Shown in pieces: positions 12,429 through 23,272 of a DNA stretch of 64,000 bases (positions within the stretch are counted from its first letter, which is position 1; every line of letters starts with the position of its first letter). Position numbers and translations under genes: made by a program. Source of the DNA: Parastagonospora avenae f. sp. tritici 18332-5. Its lineage: Eukaryota > Ascomycota > Dothideomycetes > Pleosporales > Phaeosphaeriaceae. Below the pieces are notes generated by a model. That model was not told where the DNA came from. It saw nothing but the letters and a program-made list of their open reading frames with translations, and did not search any database. Location: assembly GCA_022559985.1 (NCBI GenBank), contig JAFJTR010000029.1:1-64000 (forward strand), given 5' to 3'.

Positions 12429-13316
12429 ATAGAAAGGTCCTGAAAGGGATGGTATGTATGGGCGTCAGGGCGATGATGAATCGCTACAGGCAGTAAACAC
12501 AACAGAGAATCGAATGCACGAAGGGAGCGCCGTATCTTTCAGTGAGTACCCTTCTCTTTCTCCATTTATTGAGTATCTTCAAGCGCAATGCACGTGTTCT
12601 AGGTCAACGCCATGCGCATAATTTGCTGACGTGATCTTATCCCCGATCATACTGATTTGATAACGGCTGTACCCGAAACCGTTTGCCCGTTGTCGCTTCA
12701 CTTCACCGATGTGGCATGTTAGCGGCTCACCACCCCATGGGACTCCCGTCGGGGATTTCATATCATGCCTTGCAAGATTACTCACCCCCACGGCAGCCTG
12801 GGCTGCGTTGCGGCTTGTTATCCGCGCTTCGAGCATGATTTGTCATCCCGTTCTAGATCTCGTTCCTAGAGATAAGCTTGTGCAGGTTAAGTGAGCGGTC
12901 GTTCTAGAGTCAGTTAGGTCCCCGGTCAAGAGTTGGAACGAGAAACAGACAGGCAATCTCAGCTTCAAGGTGCAAGGTGCAGCATATGGAACTGATACAT
13001 AGCACTTTGCTTTTCCCCTATTGTGAGGAGTGCAAGGGTAGCATTACGAAGAAGCTTGCTTTACTTGAACGTTAAGACCATAACGCTTTTTGTTCGGTTT
13101 CCCAGATGAATAGAATAAGGCAAATGGAGAAATCAGAGACATAGAAAAAGTTAAACATCTAACTCAAAGACAACAAAACAACGTAAGGTGAGGCTAGTAG
13201 TACCGATAAGTATGTTATATCTAGACTCTATATACGTAGGTAGAAGGAAAGACAAACGAGGAAGTATACATAAGAGTACATGTAGTACTTCGAGAATATT
13301 TGCGATAGTAGCGCCT
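12429..13316. promoter_or_regulatory. Upstream region of the polyketide synthase / 3' side of laccase
   Basis: No gene is supported in these 888 bp. The stretch should hold the PKS promoter (minus strand) and the laccase terminator. CCCGTCGGGG at 12746-12755, about 320 bp upstream of the PKS start, resembles the TCGGGGA motif found before other cluster genes. Confidence 0.45.
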
Positions 13317-15185
13317 TTAAATTCCCGAATCGGATTGCTGGTAGGGCATACTTGGCGCCCAGGCGTTCCACGTGTCGCAGACGGGATCAAGGATACTGGC
13401 CCAATCACCCCCTACCTTCCCTGGAATGAAAGCCGAGGACTCAACCACCGATGCCCCAAAGCCCTGGCTGCTATGCCAGGCAACGTGACAGTGCAAGGCC
13501 CAGACGCCCGGGTTGTCAAGGGGCCATGCGATCGCCATGAACCCGTTGGACGGTACCTGGGCCGTGTCGCGGCGCGGCGGGTTCGCCAACTGCCAGCCAT
13601 ACGTGGTCCCAGTCCACTGCTCGTAGCCGGTCGCGAGAATGAGGAAATCGTGCCCATGGAGGTGAATGGGGTGGGAGATGCCTGTGAAGGGCGTCTTGTC
13701 TTCAATGACAAGGACGGTCCATTCCGTCTCGTTACTCTGCGATGTGGTCGATGACGAGTTGGCTCCGACCAGGAAGACGTTGTCCCTTACGGGAATGGCG
13801 CTCAAGTTCCCGGATATGACACCTTGTAGCGCCGGGTTCGTCCAGTCCACCCACATATACGTCCCACCGTTAATCGACCATCTAAGGTACTTGCCATTGT
13901 CAACCCACTCTGGCGCAATCTGTTGGGTCTGGATGCCAGCCTTCACCTTTGACATGTCCAAGTCGACAGACACCCACGGCTCTAAGTTCGTGCGCTGTTC
14001 GTCTACGCAGAAATCCAACCCTAACACCGCACCATTCACGCTCGAGCTCGGCGGCATGGCGGTGCTATCATTGTTGTATCTCACAATGGCCGTAATGTTG
14101 TTGGGGCCCGCGATATTGGGCATGCAATACTGCTCAAAATTGCTGCGTAGCCAGTAGTCGCCCGGCGGTGCGTTCGCCTCGACAATGACGTCGTACCGCT
14201 GCCCCATGCCGATCAGCACGCTGTTCGTCTGGTACGGCACAATGGGCACAAAGTCGTTCGCTATCACCGTTAAGGTGTGGTTGTCAATGCTGAACTGAAC
14301 CCAATCCTCTGTCGCGACGTTGAGAACCCGAAGGAGATACTTCTTGCCCGCCTCGAAGAGGAGCTCGAACTTCTTGCCATCGCTGATGCAGTTCGGATCT
14401 AGATTCGTCGAGTTACTCGCCATGCAATTCCCTGTGTTCATGCCGTTGATCAGTCCTGTGTCAGAGCCGTTCCATGTGATGTTGAAGTTGGAGACGGTAG
14501 CCCAGTGTTGGTCGGCCGTTGCGTGGTCCCAGTCTGTGATGAAGACGGCCCCGAGGTCCTCGTCATAGTTGGCCGTGGTCGGACCATTGATGATCAGCGG
14601 CCCGTACAACCCATTGCTGTACTGAACGCTAAAGTGGCTGTGATACCAGCTGGTGCCGTACTGGTCGACGTGGAACTTGTATGTCATGCTCGTCTCAGGC
14701 GCGATGGGGCATTGCGTGACCCCAGGTACCCCGTCCATTGCATTGTTGTTGAGCTGCCGCACGCCGTGCCAGTGAATAGCTGAGCCGTTGGTCGCAATGT
14801 TGTTGGTCACGTGGACGACAACCTCGTCTCCCCAGTTGGCTGTGATTGCAGGACCCGGTATGGTACCGTTTGCCGTTAGACATTTCCGCTGGTACCCATC
14901 TGGTGCGCAGTCAACCTCCTCGAGAGACAACCAGTATTCGACGGTGCGGTTTGTGTAAAAGCTCGTCTTGTAGTAGTTGGTGTTGATGTCATACTCGCCC
15001 CAGCATTGACGAGACGTCGGACCGTTCTGGCATCCTTTGTTCAGGTTGCCGGTTTTGCGTCCATCGAAGCTGTCGCGGACTGAAAGGGCTGGAGATTGGC
15101 TGTTTGAGCTGGCAGTGCCGGGAATAGAGATGGCCAAGGTCCCTGCTGCCGCGAGGGCTAACAGGGAGAGGAGAGAAATTACCAT
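13317..15185 (-). CDS. Secreted laccase / multicopper oxidase (622 aa)
   Basis: Single-exon multicopper oxidase with an N-terminal signal peptide (hydrophobic core about residues 3-20), so it is exported. All four copper motifs are present: HWHG (~138), WYHSHF (~180), HPIHLHGH (~505) and HCHVAWH (~575), with three cupredoxin domains implied by the length. Many N-x-S/T sites suggest glycosylation. In fungal pigment clusters such enzymes (Gip1 in aurofusarin, CTB12 in cercosporin) couple or oxidise phenolic intermediates, often outside the cell. Its place between the PKS and the transporter makes the same role likely here. A general lignin-type or wall laccase caught by proximity is the alternative. 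Start chosen because the signal peptide begins at this Met. Confidence 0.93.
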   Translation of the reverse strand: MVISLLSLLALAAAGTLAISIPGTASSNSQSPALSVRDSFDGRKTGNLNKGCQNGPTSRQCWGEYDINTNYYKTSFYTNRTVEYWLSLEEVDCAPDGYQRKCLTANGTIPGPAITANWGDEVVVHVTNNIATNGSAIHWHGVRQLNNNAMDGVPGVTQCPIAPETSMTYKFHVDQYGTSWYHSHFSVQYSNGLYGPLIINGPTTANYDEDLGAVFITDWDHATADQHWATVSNFNITWNGSDTGLINGMNTGNCMASNSTNLDPNCISDGKKFELLFEAGKKYLLRVLNVATEDWVQFSIDNHTLTVIANDFVPIVPYQTNSVLIGMGQRYDVIVEANAPPGDYWLRSNFEQYCMPNIAGPNNITAIVRYNNDSTAMPPSSSVNGAVLGLDFCVDEQRTNLEPWVSVDLDMSKVKAGIQTQQIAPEWVDNGKYLRWSINGGTYMWVDWTNPALQGVISGNLSAIPVRDNVFLVGANSSSTTSQSNETEWTVLVIEDKTPFTGISHPIHLHGHDFLILATGYEQWTGTTYGWQLANPPRRDTAQVPSNGFMAIAWPLDNPGVWALHCHVAWHSSQGFGASVVESSAFIPGKVGGDWASILDPVCDTWNAWAPSMPYQQSDSGI

Positions 15186-15811
15186 TGTTATGAACGACAG
15201 GTGACTTATTGCTCGGAAAGATTACGATGTTCAAGAAATATTAACCTTCAGAACAAGGTAGGAAACTAAGGTAGTGAATTGAGAGGAATCCGAGTATATG
15301 GTAATACCTTCTAAGTCGTATGTTAATAAGTTAATATATTTATAATAGCTTCGTGAGAAACTATTCCCATATCATGACCCATGTTCTCTCTGTTTGAACC
15401 AACCTCGGTCTCTTCTCCAGCGTGAGGCGCCGTCTTACTAGCCCGTGCACCCGTATTGGCTCGCTCGCTCTCCACCGAACGCCTTCCCGAGTCTTCGGTG
15501 ATCCTAGGTTGGTGTCGGCAATCCGCTAATAAGCAACACGAAAAGCCTCTGAGAGCATGGCTTGCATGGACTCGCGACTTTGCCTAGCGACAGATGTTCA
15601 TCATTTGTAACATCACTACTGCTGCACTTTCGCGTGTTGAACTCAGCTTCTACATAACGACTGTTTGACAGTGAAAGTGGTTTATTGAACCCGTTTCTAG
15701 ATTTCATAGTAATATCGAGAGGTATTGCGAGTTTATTTTAATTGGTGGGTCGAGTTTTAGAAGGACTTGAGTGCAGACTAGCTATTCCGACAAATCTTGA
15801 ACGCATCCAAG
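15186..15811. promoter_or_regulatory. Divergent promoter between laccase and MFS transporter
   Basis: About 630 bp separate the two divergent start codons, so both promoters should lie here. It contains TTCCCGAGTCTTCGG at 15484-15498, two CGG half-sites on opposite strands, and CGGCAATCCG near 15519. I found no exact copy of the CGGGAAC motif seen before the O-methyltransferase. Confidence 0.4.
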
Positions 15812-17585
15812 ATGTCGCTCAAGTTCCTGCAGGACGAACATGCAAAGGAGGACCAGGGAGGAGAAGAAGAAGTAAGCAATCGTGAGAAAGTTAGTTTTTA
15901 CGTTTTTTACCGTTCACCTAGGTTTAGGTAGTTAAGCTAACTGTACGTTAGGACATTGAGGAAACACCAGCAGACGAGGAAGCAAATGACCTAGAAAAAC
16001 ATTTATCAAGAAAGGGTAGTCGGAAGACAAAACTTACCACAGAAGCATATCCTTTGATGGATTTGGATAACGGGATAGTGGGATGGGAGTCACAAGATGA
16101 TCTACTTAATCCAAGGTACGTTCTCCACGAAGTCAGTGCCCTTGCGCTTGCTGATACGCTTCAGGAACTTCCCAGAGAATCAGAAGTGGACCTTATTAGT
16201 TTTCGTTTCCCTCATTGCCTTCCTGAGGTTCGTGATGCGGTTCCAACATTTACACAACAAGGAATTGAAGCTAACAGTAGCGCAGTCCTTTAGTATCCTC
16301 CATCTTCGCCCCGGGCATCTCCTTCATTAATGAAGACTTCCATAACACGTCTCAATACCTTGCGGCCTTCTCGATTTCTGTATTTGTACTCGGCTTCGCC
16401 TTTGGCCCGCTTTTCCTCTCCCCTCTCTCCGAAATCTATGGTCGCCGCATCATCCTCAACCTCTCCAACATCTTCTTCGTCGCCTTCAACCTCGGCTGTG
16501 CCCTCGCGCCAAGTCTAAATGGCCTTATAGCTATGCGATTCCTTGCCGGCATAGGGGGCTCCGCCTGTCTTACTATCGGCAGCGGGGTGATATCAGACCT
16601 CTTCCTTCCCGAACAGCGGGGCCTCGCAATATCTGTATATGGAGCAGGTATGCTCTTTGGTCCTGTCCTTGGACCTATTCTGGGCGGCTTCATCGCGCAA
16701 CGAGCTGGTTGGCGCTGGTGCTTCTGGGTCGTATTCGTCACGTCTGCGGTCTGCGTAACGGTGCTGCTAATCTTCAACCGCGAAACCAACCCCACTGTCC
16801 TCATTAAACAGAAAACCAATCGCCTGCGCAAAGAGCTGGATCGGCCAGAGCTACTCAACACATATACGAAAGAACGATCCGCGCTCTCGTTGCGCTGGTG
16901 GAACGTGCTTCTACGAAGCCTCGTGGTCCCGATGAAATTGCTGTTCGGCTCGCCAATCGTGTTCCTACTCTCCCTATACGTAGCCTTTGTCTACGGTCTC
17001 CTCTTCCTACTCCTCACGACCATAACGGGAGTCTATACCGACACATACAGCTGGTCCCCTGAGCTCTGCGGTCTGGCGTACCTTGGCGTTGGATTAGGGA
17101 ACTTCGTCGGCATGATATTCGTAGCCAAGACCTCTGATATAACCATCATCCGGCTCGCAAAGCGCAACAACAACGTCTATGAGCCTGAAATGCGGCTCCC
17201 GACTTGCGTGTTCTTCGGCTTCCTGATCCCTATCTCCTTCTTCTGGTACGGCTGGTCGACGAAAGCACACGCCCATTGGGTCGTTCCCATCATCGGACTC
17301 TTCCCGTTCGGCGCTGGCACGATAGGAATCATGTTTCCCATCCAAATGTACTTGATCGACGCGTTCCCGCGCCATGCGGCAAGTGCCGTGGCCGCGTTGA
17401 CCGCGGCAAGGTGTCTTTTTGGCGCTGTGTTGCCGCTTGCCGCGCCTAGTATGTATGATAACTTGGGCTTAGGCTGGGGGAATAGTTTGTTAGGGTTTGT
17501 TGGCGTAGCTATGATTCCCGTGCCTGCGTTGATATACAAATATGGCGCCGTAATAAGGAAAAAGTATCCTATCAATCTAGCGTAG
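15812..17585 (+). CDS. Major facilitator superfamily transporter (528 aa)
   Basis: Four exons (15812-15871, 15952-16115, 16165-16227, 16286-17585) join to an MFS permease of the DHA1 drug:H+ antiporter type. After a hydrophilic, acidic N-terminus of about 75 residues comes the family entry NPRNFPENQKW, then TM1 with the typical SPLVSSIFAPG, and the loop 2-3 signature GPLFLSPLSEIYGRR. Further segments follow, with a GxxxGPxxGP-like stretch (LFGPVLGPILGG) in TM5 and the usual central loop. About 12 membrane helices are expected, in the plasma membrane. In the cluster it probably exports the pigment and gives self-protection. The exon 3-4 junction was fixed by the required frame: the nearer TAG acceptor puts SSIFAPG out of frame. 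Confidence 0.92.
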
Positions 17586-17693
17586 ATGGAGAATAAAGAA
17601 ACAAGAGCAAGGCTTCACTAAGCTTAGAATGAACGCAACATTTTTTGTCTGTATCTCGAGATGAGTCTGCTTACGAGAGAGGTACCTTGATAA

Positions 17694-17882
17694 CACCAGG
17701 TGCAGCAATAATTCGTGCGCGCTCTGTTTAAATTCAGCCTACTATAAACGAGTAACCGTAATTTTATACATAAGTCTGATAGAACTTAATCTTAGGTTCT
17801 CTCAGTCTTAGGGTAATAGTTCCTTTGCAAGGAATTAAGAGCTTTCAGACATAGCACGCACGAATCATGGCATCACCTGGTG
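17694..17882. mobile_element. MITE family M, copy B (189 bp)
   Basis: Left end CACCAGGTG, two bases, then GCAATAATTCGTGCGCG; right end is the diverged mirror (CGAATCATGG ... CACCTGGTG). Flanked by the 4-bp direct repeat ATAA (17690-17693 and 17883-17886). It sits between the convergent 3' ends of the transporter and the NmrA-like gene. The interior is less similar to copies A and C. Confidence 0.85.
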
Positions 17883-18073
17883 ATAATTCAGGGTCTTTGA
17901 CGTATGGTCATTATTGGGATATGCTATGGTAGGAAAGTGTAACAATGATCAGCAATGTCCCAGCCACAGGAACATGAGCGATCGTAAAGGATTACCGTCG
18001 ACGAAGGATGACACCGTACCTCCTGACACGAACCCGGGCTACAATGGCGACTTCAAACCACACCACGCGCCTC

Positions 18074-18919
18074 CTACTCCAACTTCTTCGTGAACTTCAA
18101 CTCGGTCAAATCCTCGGGTTTGTACACCTTCAAGCGGCAGCCTTTGATATCCGTGCGGGCCAAGATGGCCTCGTACGAAGCAGCAAACTCTGACGACTTC
18201 ATGACCCCGTACTGCTCCGCTTCAGGACCCGCCATCACGAACGTGCCGAGGTAGACCTCGTTGAAGCGGACGTTCGTGTTCGCGTTGTCGAGGCATGCCA
18301 CGTTTCCTAGGGAGAATAGCGCGCCCTGTGTCATGCTGGCTGCGGCACGACCCCCATTGTCTCCGCTCGCGCCTGTGCACAGCGTCCAGGTGCTTGCAGG
18401 GTCGTTCTGATCCAGGAGATAGGGGATGGTTGCTTGATAGGCCACTGTCGACACGCATCAGTTCTCCCATAGCTGCGGATTGATTCTGCCGGCATGGCCA
18501 AACTCACAAAAGTTGGGCTCAAAGTTGATCTGCATATGCTTCCTTAGGTCCTTCAAAGTCAGATCGAGGATGGATGTCGTGTCGAACAATCCGCCAGCTG
18601 CTCAGCACACAACGTCAGCCAGATATACTATTGTATTAGTGCTTGGACGAGGTGTAGACTCACCTGCAGCGTAGACATGCTGGAATGCAGGCAGCTCTCC
18701 CTTGCGCACTTTCTCTACGACGCCCTTGACCCCCTGTTCAGACATGATGTCGGCCTCTACCGTCGTCACACCCTCGCGAGTTCCTACATTGGCAAACAGC
18801 TTCTCCGCCGAAGCCTGGTTGCGCACAATAGCGAGGACGTTGAGTTTGGACCGTAGAGCGGCAAGGATGGCCGAGGTGCCGATGTTGCCTGTGGCGCCGA
18901 CGACTAGGACGGTGGGCAT
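18074..18919 (-). CDS. NmrA-like NAD(P)-binding protein (238 aa)
   Basis: Three exons on the minus strand: 18919-18664, 18597-18508, 18444-18074. The start MPTVLVVGATGNIG carries the GxxGxxG Rossmann motif of the atypical SDR / NmrA family. VEAD, HVYAA and NFEPNF match the family pattern, and the last exon has YQATIPYLL. At 238 residues it is shorter than typical NmrA proteins (~300). Such proteins occur in aromatic polyketide clusters, for example Bik4 in bikaverin and AvfA-like oxidases in aflatoxin. Their roles range from redox step to regulation, and the sequence does not decide between them. It shares a divergent ~600 bp promoter with the FAD monooxygenase, which suggests co-expression. 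Confidence 0.85.
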
Positions 18920-19260
18920 TTTGGTTGGTGGCGGTGGGTTGGTAGGGTGTGTTGGGTTGTAAGCGAGGTACGCAAGTAATACGGGTGTAAGTGCGTGCTT
19001 ATTTCAGCCCTTTGAACATGGAAAGACAGTGCATACAAATACATGTATCTCCGCCGGGGTTAACAGCCTAAGGCCGAAAGTCTACTAGCTTATCAATCAT
19101 TGAGTATGAAATGCGGTACGACCAGTTTTTGTTGCGCTTCCCACAATCCCCGCTACCGTCTCAACAATACGTTTATGTCGCCCTTTGTCATCACTGTTGT
19201 TCACGAAGGTCATTGGATTTGCGCATTGGTGTATCCCCGCTTCCGCGCCATGTCTGCATT

Positions 19261-19318
19261 CCCGACAGTCGGGGACTACTATCGGGAACATCCGATAGGA
19301 TTCCTATAGTCGGGGACA
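19261..19318. promoter_or_regulatory. Candidate Zn2Cys6 operator in the NmrA/monooxygenase divergent promoter
   Basis: Within 58 bp there are three CGG-type elements: CCCGACAGTCGGGG at 19261-19274, the perfect palindrome-arm site ATCGGGAACATCCGAT at 19281-19296 (CGG-N6-CCG), and TCGGGGACAG at 19310-19319. The cluster lies about 200-260 bp upstream of the monooxygenase ATG. CGG-N6-CCG is a known spacing for dimeric Zn2Cys6 factors (Ppr1 type). Binding by the regulator at 25.4-26.7 kb is an inference. Confidence 0.5.
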
Positions 19319-19518
19319 GTAAAAGCTGATCCGAAGAAGTGATGATTGGATGAGCCAGAAAGTGGCATGATGGCACTGATTCTGGGCCCAGCGATACACT
19401 CATCCCTCTGCTTGGCGTTTGTACATAGAGCACGGCACTGGTTAACGACGTGACTAGGATAACTACAGAGTTAATACTGCTGTAGACTAACCACTGCAGT
19501 GAGTGACCGACCGAAACC

Positions 19519-21131
19519 ATGGATATTATTATTGTGGGCGCTGGAGTCGCTGGCCTCGGTGCCGGAATTGCTCTACGCCATGCAGGCCACAAAGTGATGG
19601 TTGGTCTTCTCCCACTCCAGTGAATCCTTCCTCTAGGCCACAGAAGCTCTGACATGTTGCTTAAACAAGATCCTCGAACAATCCTCATTGCTGCACGAAG
19701 TCGGAGCGGCCATTACCATCAAACCCAATGCCTCGCGGGTCCTCGCGTCCTGGGACTTTGTCCCCGAGCGGTCCAGCATGGTGGCACTGCGCGGAATGAG
19801 CCTCATTGACGGCACAAACATGCATACTCAAGTGCCTACCTACTACAAGGACTGCGAATCGACGTGGGGCCTTCCCATGTACGCCGTGCACCGGGTCGAT
19901 CTGCATAACCAGTTGAGACAGCTCGCCACTCAAGCAAAAGGGCCTGGACATCCCTGCGAAATTCGGGTGCTATCCAAGGTGATCGACTACGATGCTGAGA
20001 ACGGCAAGATCACGACCAAAGATGGTGAAGTTCTGCAGGCCGATCTTGTTGTTGCGGCGGATGGGGTGCACTCCACCGCCGTGAAGCACGTCCTCGGCGA
20101 TGGGGGAGTCGTCCAGGCTGGGGATACGGGTTGGGCGTGTATGCGGTGGCTGGTGCCGACGGATGACTTGCTCTCCGATCCGGAGACGGCGCACATGATT
20201 CAAGACTCAGCCACGAGATACTTTACGGCAGCCGGAGGCGCCGCTGGCTTGGTGTGGTATCCGTGCCGAAAGTGCGTGGTGTCACGTTCCCTTCTTCATC
20301 GCAACATGGTCCCTTCGCACACAAACTTTTGGCAACTCTGGGGGCTGACTTTATCTTGAACCGGTAGCAACAAGGTCCAGAACTTTCTTTACCTCTCGCG
20401 GGAATTCGATACCTCCCATGTTGTGGAAGGTGAGCAACAAGCCAGTCCCTGCTGTCCAGACTGATGCGCCGTACGTACTGGCCACTAATGCTGATTGTTA
20501 TCTAGATTTCCGCGCCATGGTCGACGCAAGTGTTCCCCTGAAATATGCCAAAAAGCACTTTGCCCCGGCTTTGCAGACTGTGATCAGGTGAGTTCTGGAC
20601 CCTGTCGCGTCGATAACAGAAGCACGTAAACATACCCAAGTACTGTACTTACACACCTGAGGCAGAAAAGCCAGAGACGTCAAGTTCTGGAAGCTAGTGG
20701 CTAGGGAGCCGATACCAAAGTGGCACAAGGACCGACTCGTCCTGATTGGCGACGCAGCACATCCTATGCTTACCTGTAAGTCTGAACGCGAGTAGCTTGT
20801 TGATTCCGATCGTAACAACCCCACAGTCCAGGGACAAGGCGGCGGACAGGCCATCGAAGACGGCGCTGCCCTCGGTATTCTGCTCGACCAGGTCCGTAAT
20901 CACGAGGATATCGAGGGGCGGCTGCAGCTGTTTGAGCAAGTTCGCCGGAACAGAGGCTCGGCGCTGCAGATTCTCTCCAGCACGAACCCGCCGGCACCGC
21001 AAAATGTGCGCGATGCCGCCGCAGCATACCTCCCCAGTGGCACGAAGCTCGATTCTACCGACGATATTAATGAATATGTCTTTTCGTTTGATGTGATTAG
21101 GGAATGCAAGGCGGTTCTTGCCGCTGGGTAG
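19519..21131 (+). CDS. FAD-dependent aromatic monooxygenase (413 aa)
   Basis: Six exons: 19519-19599, 19670-20271, 20368-20429, 20506-20587, 20666-20775, 20827-21131. This is a class A flavoprotein hydroxylase of the salicylate hydroxylase type. The FAD-binding GxGxxG is at residues 7-12 (GAGVAG), the Arg-containing second stretch follows, and the FAD motif GDAAHPMLTFQGQGGGQAIEDG starts at about 304. No membrane segment is seen. The family uses NAD(P)H and O2 to hydroxylate phenolic substrates. In bikaverin the equivalent (Bik2) oxidises the first PKS product, so an early hydroxylation of the polyketide is the probable role. All five introns are GT-AG, and the phases join without a break. Exon 1 ends right after the first Rossmann strand. 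Confidence 0.93.
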
Positions 21132-21483
21132 AGGTGTTGGTTAGAGAGAGACGGAGTTCGAAGGGAAATTTCGGGGTAACAGAAGGGAAGGACACTTGTG
21201 ACTAGCACACAGAATTATCCCAACTGAGTTGAGTTGGGTTGAGTTGGAAGTTATCAACCCAGTTCTTGCCACATCCCGCTTTCGTAGAATTTATCAGCCA
21301 TATGTCGTACTTCTGCCTTTAAAAAAGGTATGCCGCGTTTAGGATTGACAGGTGTACGCTGCACAGTCTCCTCCTCTTCTAGCTTTGTAAGGCGCTTCGC
21401 TGGCGGGATCCAGTCGCGTTGAGAGTTTCTTCCAGCGCGCTGGTCTTGGATCGTCGTTCGTGGGACGTTCTAGGATATTACAG

Positions 21484-21676
21484 CACCAGGCGATGCAATA
21501 GTTCGTGCGCGTTCTGTTTTATCCTAACTTACTATTATAGAGTAGCTGTCTTCTTGTATATACGCCTGAATAGATTCAATGGGTTATTAGCACGCCTCGA
21601 AGAGCTTAAGAACCTTTGAAGTCAAACAGCTTAACTGAACTACCCCATGATGCACGAATTATTGCCACACCTGGTG
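21484..21676. mobile_element. MITE family M, copy C (193 bp)
   Basis: The ends are CACCAGGCGATGCAATAG and its near mirror ending CACACCTGGTG. The flanks read ACAG (21480-21483) and GCAG (21677-21680), a 4-bp duplication with one transition. Its interior aligns with copy A over most of the length (GAATAG, TCGAAG, AGTCAA..AGCTTAACTG blocks in order). It lies between the monooxygenase and the SDR. Confidence 0.85.
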
Positions 21677-21981
21677 GCAGCACGTCGCTCGCTTGCATTC
21701 GTTTCAAAGTAATAAATAGCCTCGCTTTAGTATACCTTTTTAGTTCCGCTGCAGAGATATCACGCGTTGTTGTTGCGCACTTACCGGTAACCGGTTTTAA
21801 CATACGTAGTTAATGCCGAAGGGTAACAATCGTGCTTACAAACAAACAAACCCTTCCCCAACTCTCCCTTACTATTGCCGCTAGCACCATTACCCCCATG
21901 CCCCCACAAGAAGTATAGTTCCCAGATACTTAATCATCTCCAATTGCCCCGGTCTTTCCACAGCTTAACATCAACTCCAAC

Positions 21982-22936
21982 ATGGCGACCGTCCAAAAGA
22001 AAACCGTCCTAATCACCGGCTGCAGCCCCAATGGCATCGGCCACGCCATGGCCAAACACTTCCATGCGAATAACTACTACGTCTTCGCCACAACCCGCAA
22101 TCCCTCTACGTCAACAGACGCCTCCTTCGCTTCCCTCCCGGATATGGAGATGCTAGAGCTCGACGTAACACTCCCGCACACCATCGCGCGATGCAAAGAC
22201 ATCGTTACGAAGCGCACAGGCGGGACCCTCGACGTGCTCGTCAACAACGCAGGTGTCGAGTTCAACAGCCCGCTTCTAGACACGAACGTCACCGAGGCGA
22301 AGAAGTTATTCGACACGAACGTCTGGGGAGTGCTGGAGATGGTTCAAGCGTTTGCCCCGCTGCTTATCGAGGCGAAGGGAGTGGTGTTCAACCAGAGCTC
22401 GATTGACGCAGAGCTGAACATGGTGTGGGCAGGTACGTTTTGTGTTCCGTCCGTTGCGCGTGCAACTCTCCCTTTCTCTCTCTCCCTCTCTCGTCACATA
22501 CATGCACGTGGGTACTTGGGCTAACACGTGACTAGGCGTTTTCGCCAGTTCAAAGGCCGCCGTCGCGCGCATGTCGGAAACTCTGCGCATCGAGCTTGAG
22601 CCGCTCGGCGTGCGCGTCATGACGTCTACCTGCGGCTCTGTCGACACGCCCATGTTCGGGAAGCCGGGGGGGCCCATGGAGCTGCCCGAGACGTCGTACT
22701 ACCACGGCGTGCAGGACGCGGCGTGGAAAGAGCGGATGGATCACCAGCGCCAGGCTACGAACGTCGATGTGCTTGCGGGGAAATTGGTCCGGGATATTGT
22801 TCGTGGGACCAAGGGTGTGATTTGGCATGGGGCGTTTGCGCCGTTAGTCAAGTGGGCGCGCTGGTTGAATGTTTTGTGGGTGGTGGATAGGTTGATTAAT
22901 TCGGCGCGGGGGTTGAAGCAGGTCAAACGACAATAG
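21982..22936 (+). CDS. Short-chain dehydrogenase/reductase, AYR1-like (283 aa)
   Basis: Two exons (21982-22432 and 22536-22936). Classical SDR fold: cofactor motif TGCSPNGIG at 12-20, DV at 61-62, NNAG at 88-91 and the active-site Ser near 139-140 (NQSS). The YxxxK motif reads FASSK at 153-157: Lys is kept but the catalytic Tyr is Phe, just after the exon junction. The closest family by pattern is the fungal NADPH-dependent 1-acyldihydroxyacetone-phosphate reductase group, whose members are often recruited into secondary metabolism. A ketoreduction in the cluster was the obvious guess, but the missing Tyr argues against normal catalysis, unless a different splice acceptor restores it; I found none. 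Start chosen at the first ATG, with the CAACATGG context. Confidence 0.88.
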
Positions 22937-23272
22937 GCTATGAAAAGGTGGAATGTGGAAGTGGATGGTTTCAGTGAGCCAACATTAAATTCGGGATTCC
23001 TAAGAGTTTACTTCCAGCTACAAAGTGCCCTTTATAACTACCACTTCACCTTCATCAAAAGGAGCAAGTTCACAAGAATGGATCACATCGAAAGCACTAG
23101 ACTAGGCCACCTCGTGCGTGCTGTTGGACTATTAGGGATTATCAGTAACCACATTTCTCGGTTCGAGCTGATCAAGGTGTATGTAGCCAGGAACGAGGGA
23201 TCAGATGAAGCGAGAGAGTTGACAGTTGTATTCTGTAGTGCTGCTCTCAAATAACAGAGAGGCTTGAATAGC

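Noticed and set aside
12429..12600. AflR consensus site TCG-N5-CGA in the PKS promoter
   Set aside because: The closest candidate (TCGAATGCACGA) has six bases between the half-sites, so it does not fit.
22940..23254. 104-codon ORF downstream of the SDR
   Set aside because: It begins right after the SDR stop in the 3' region and has no protein-like pattern.
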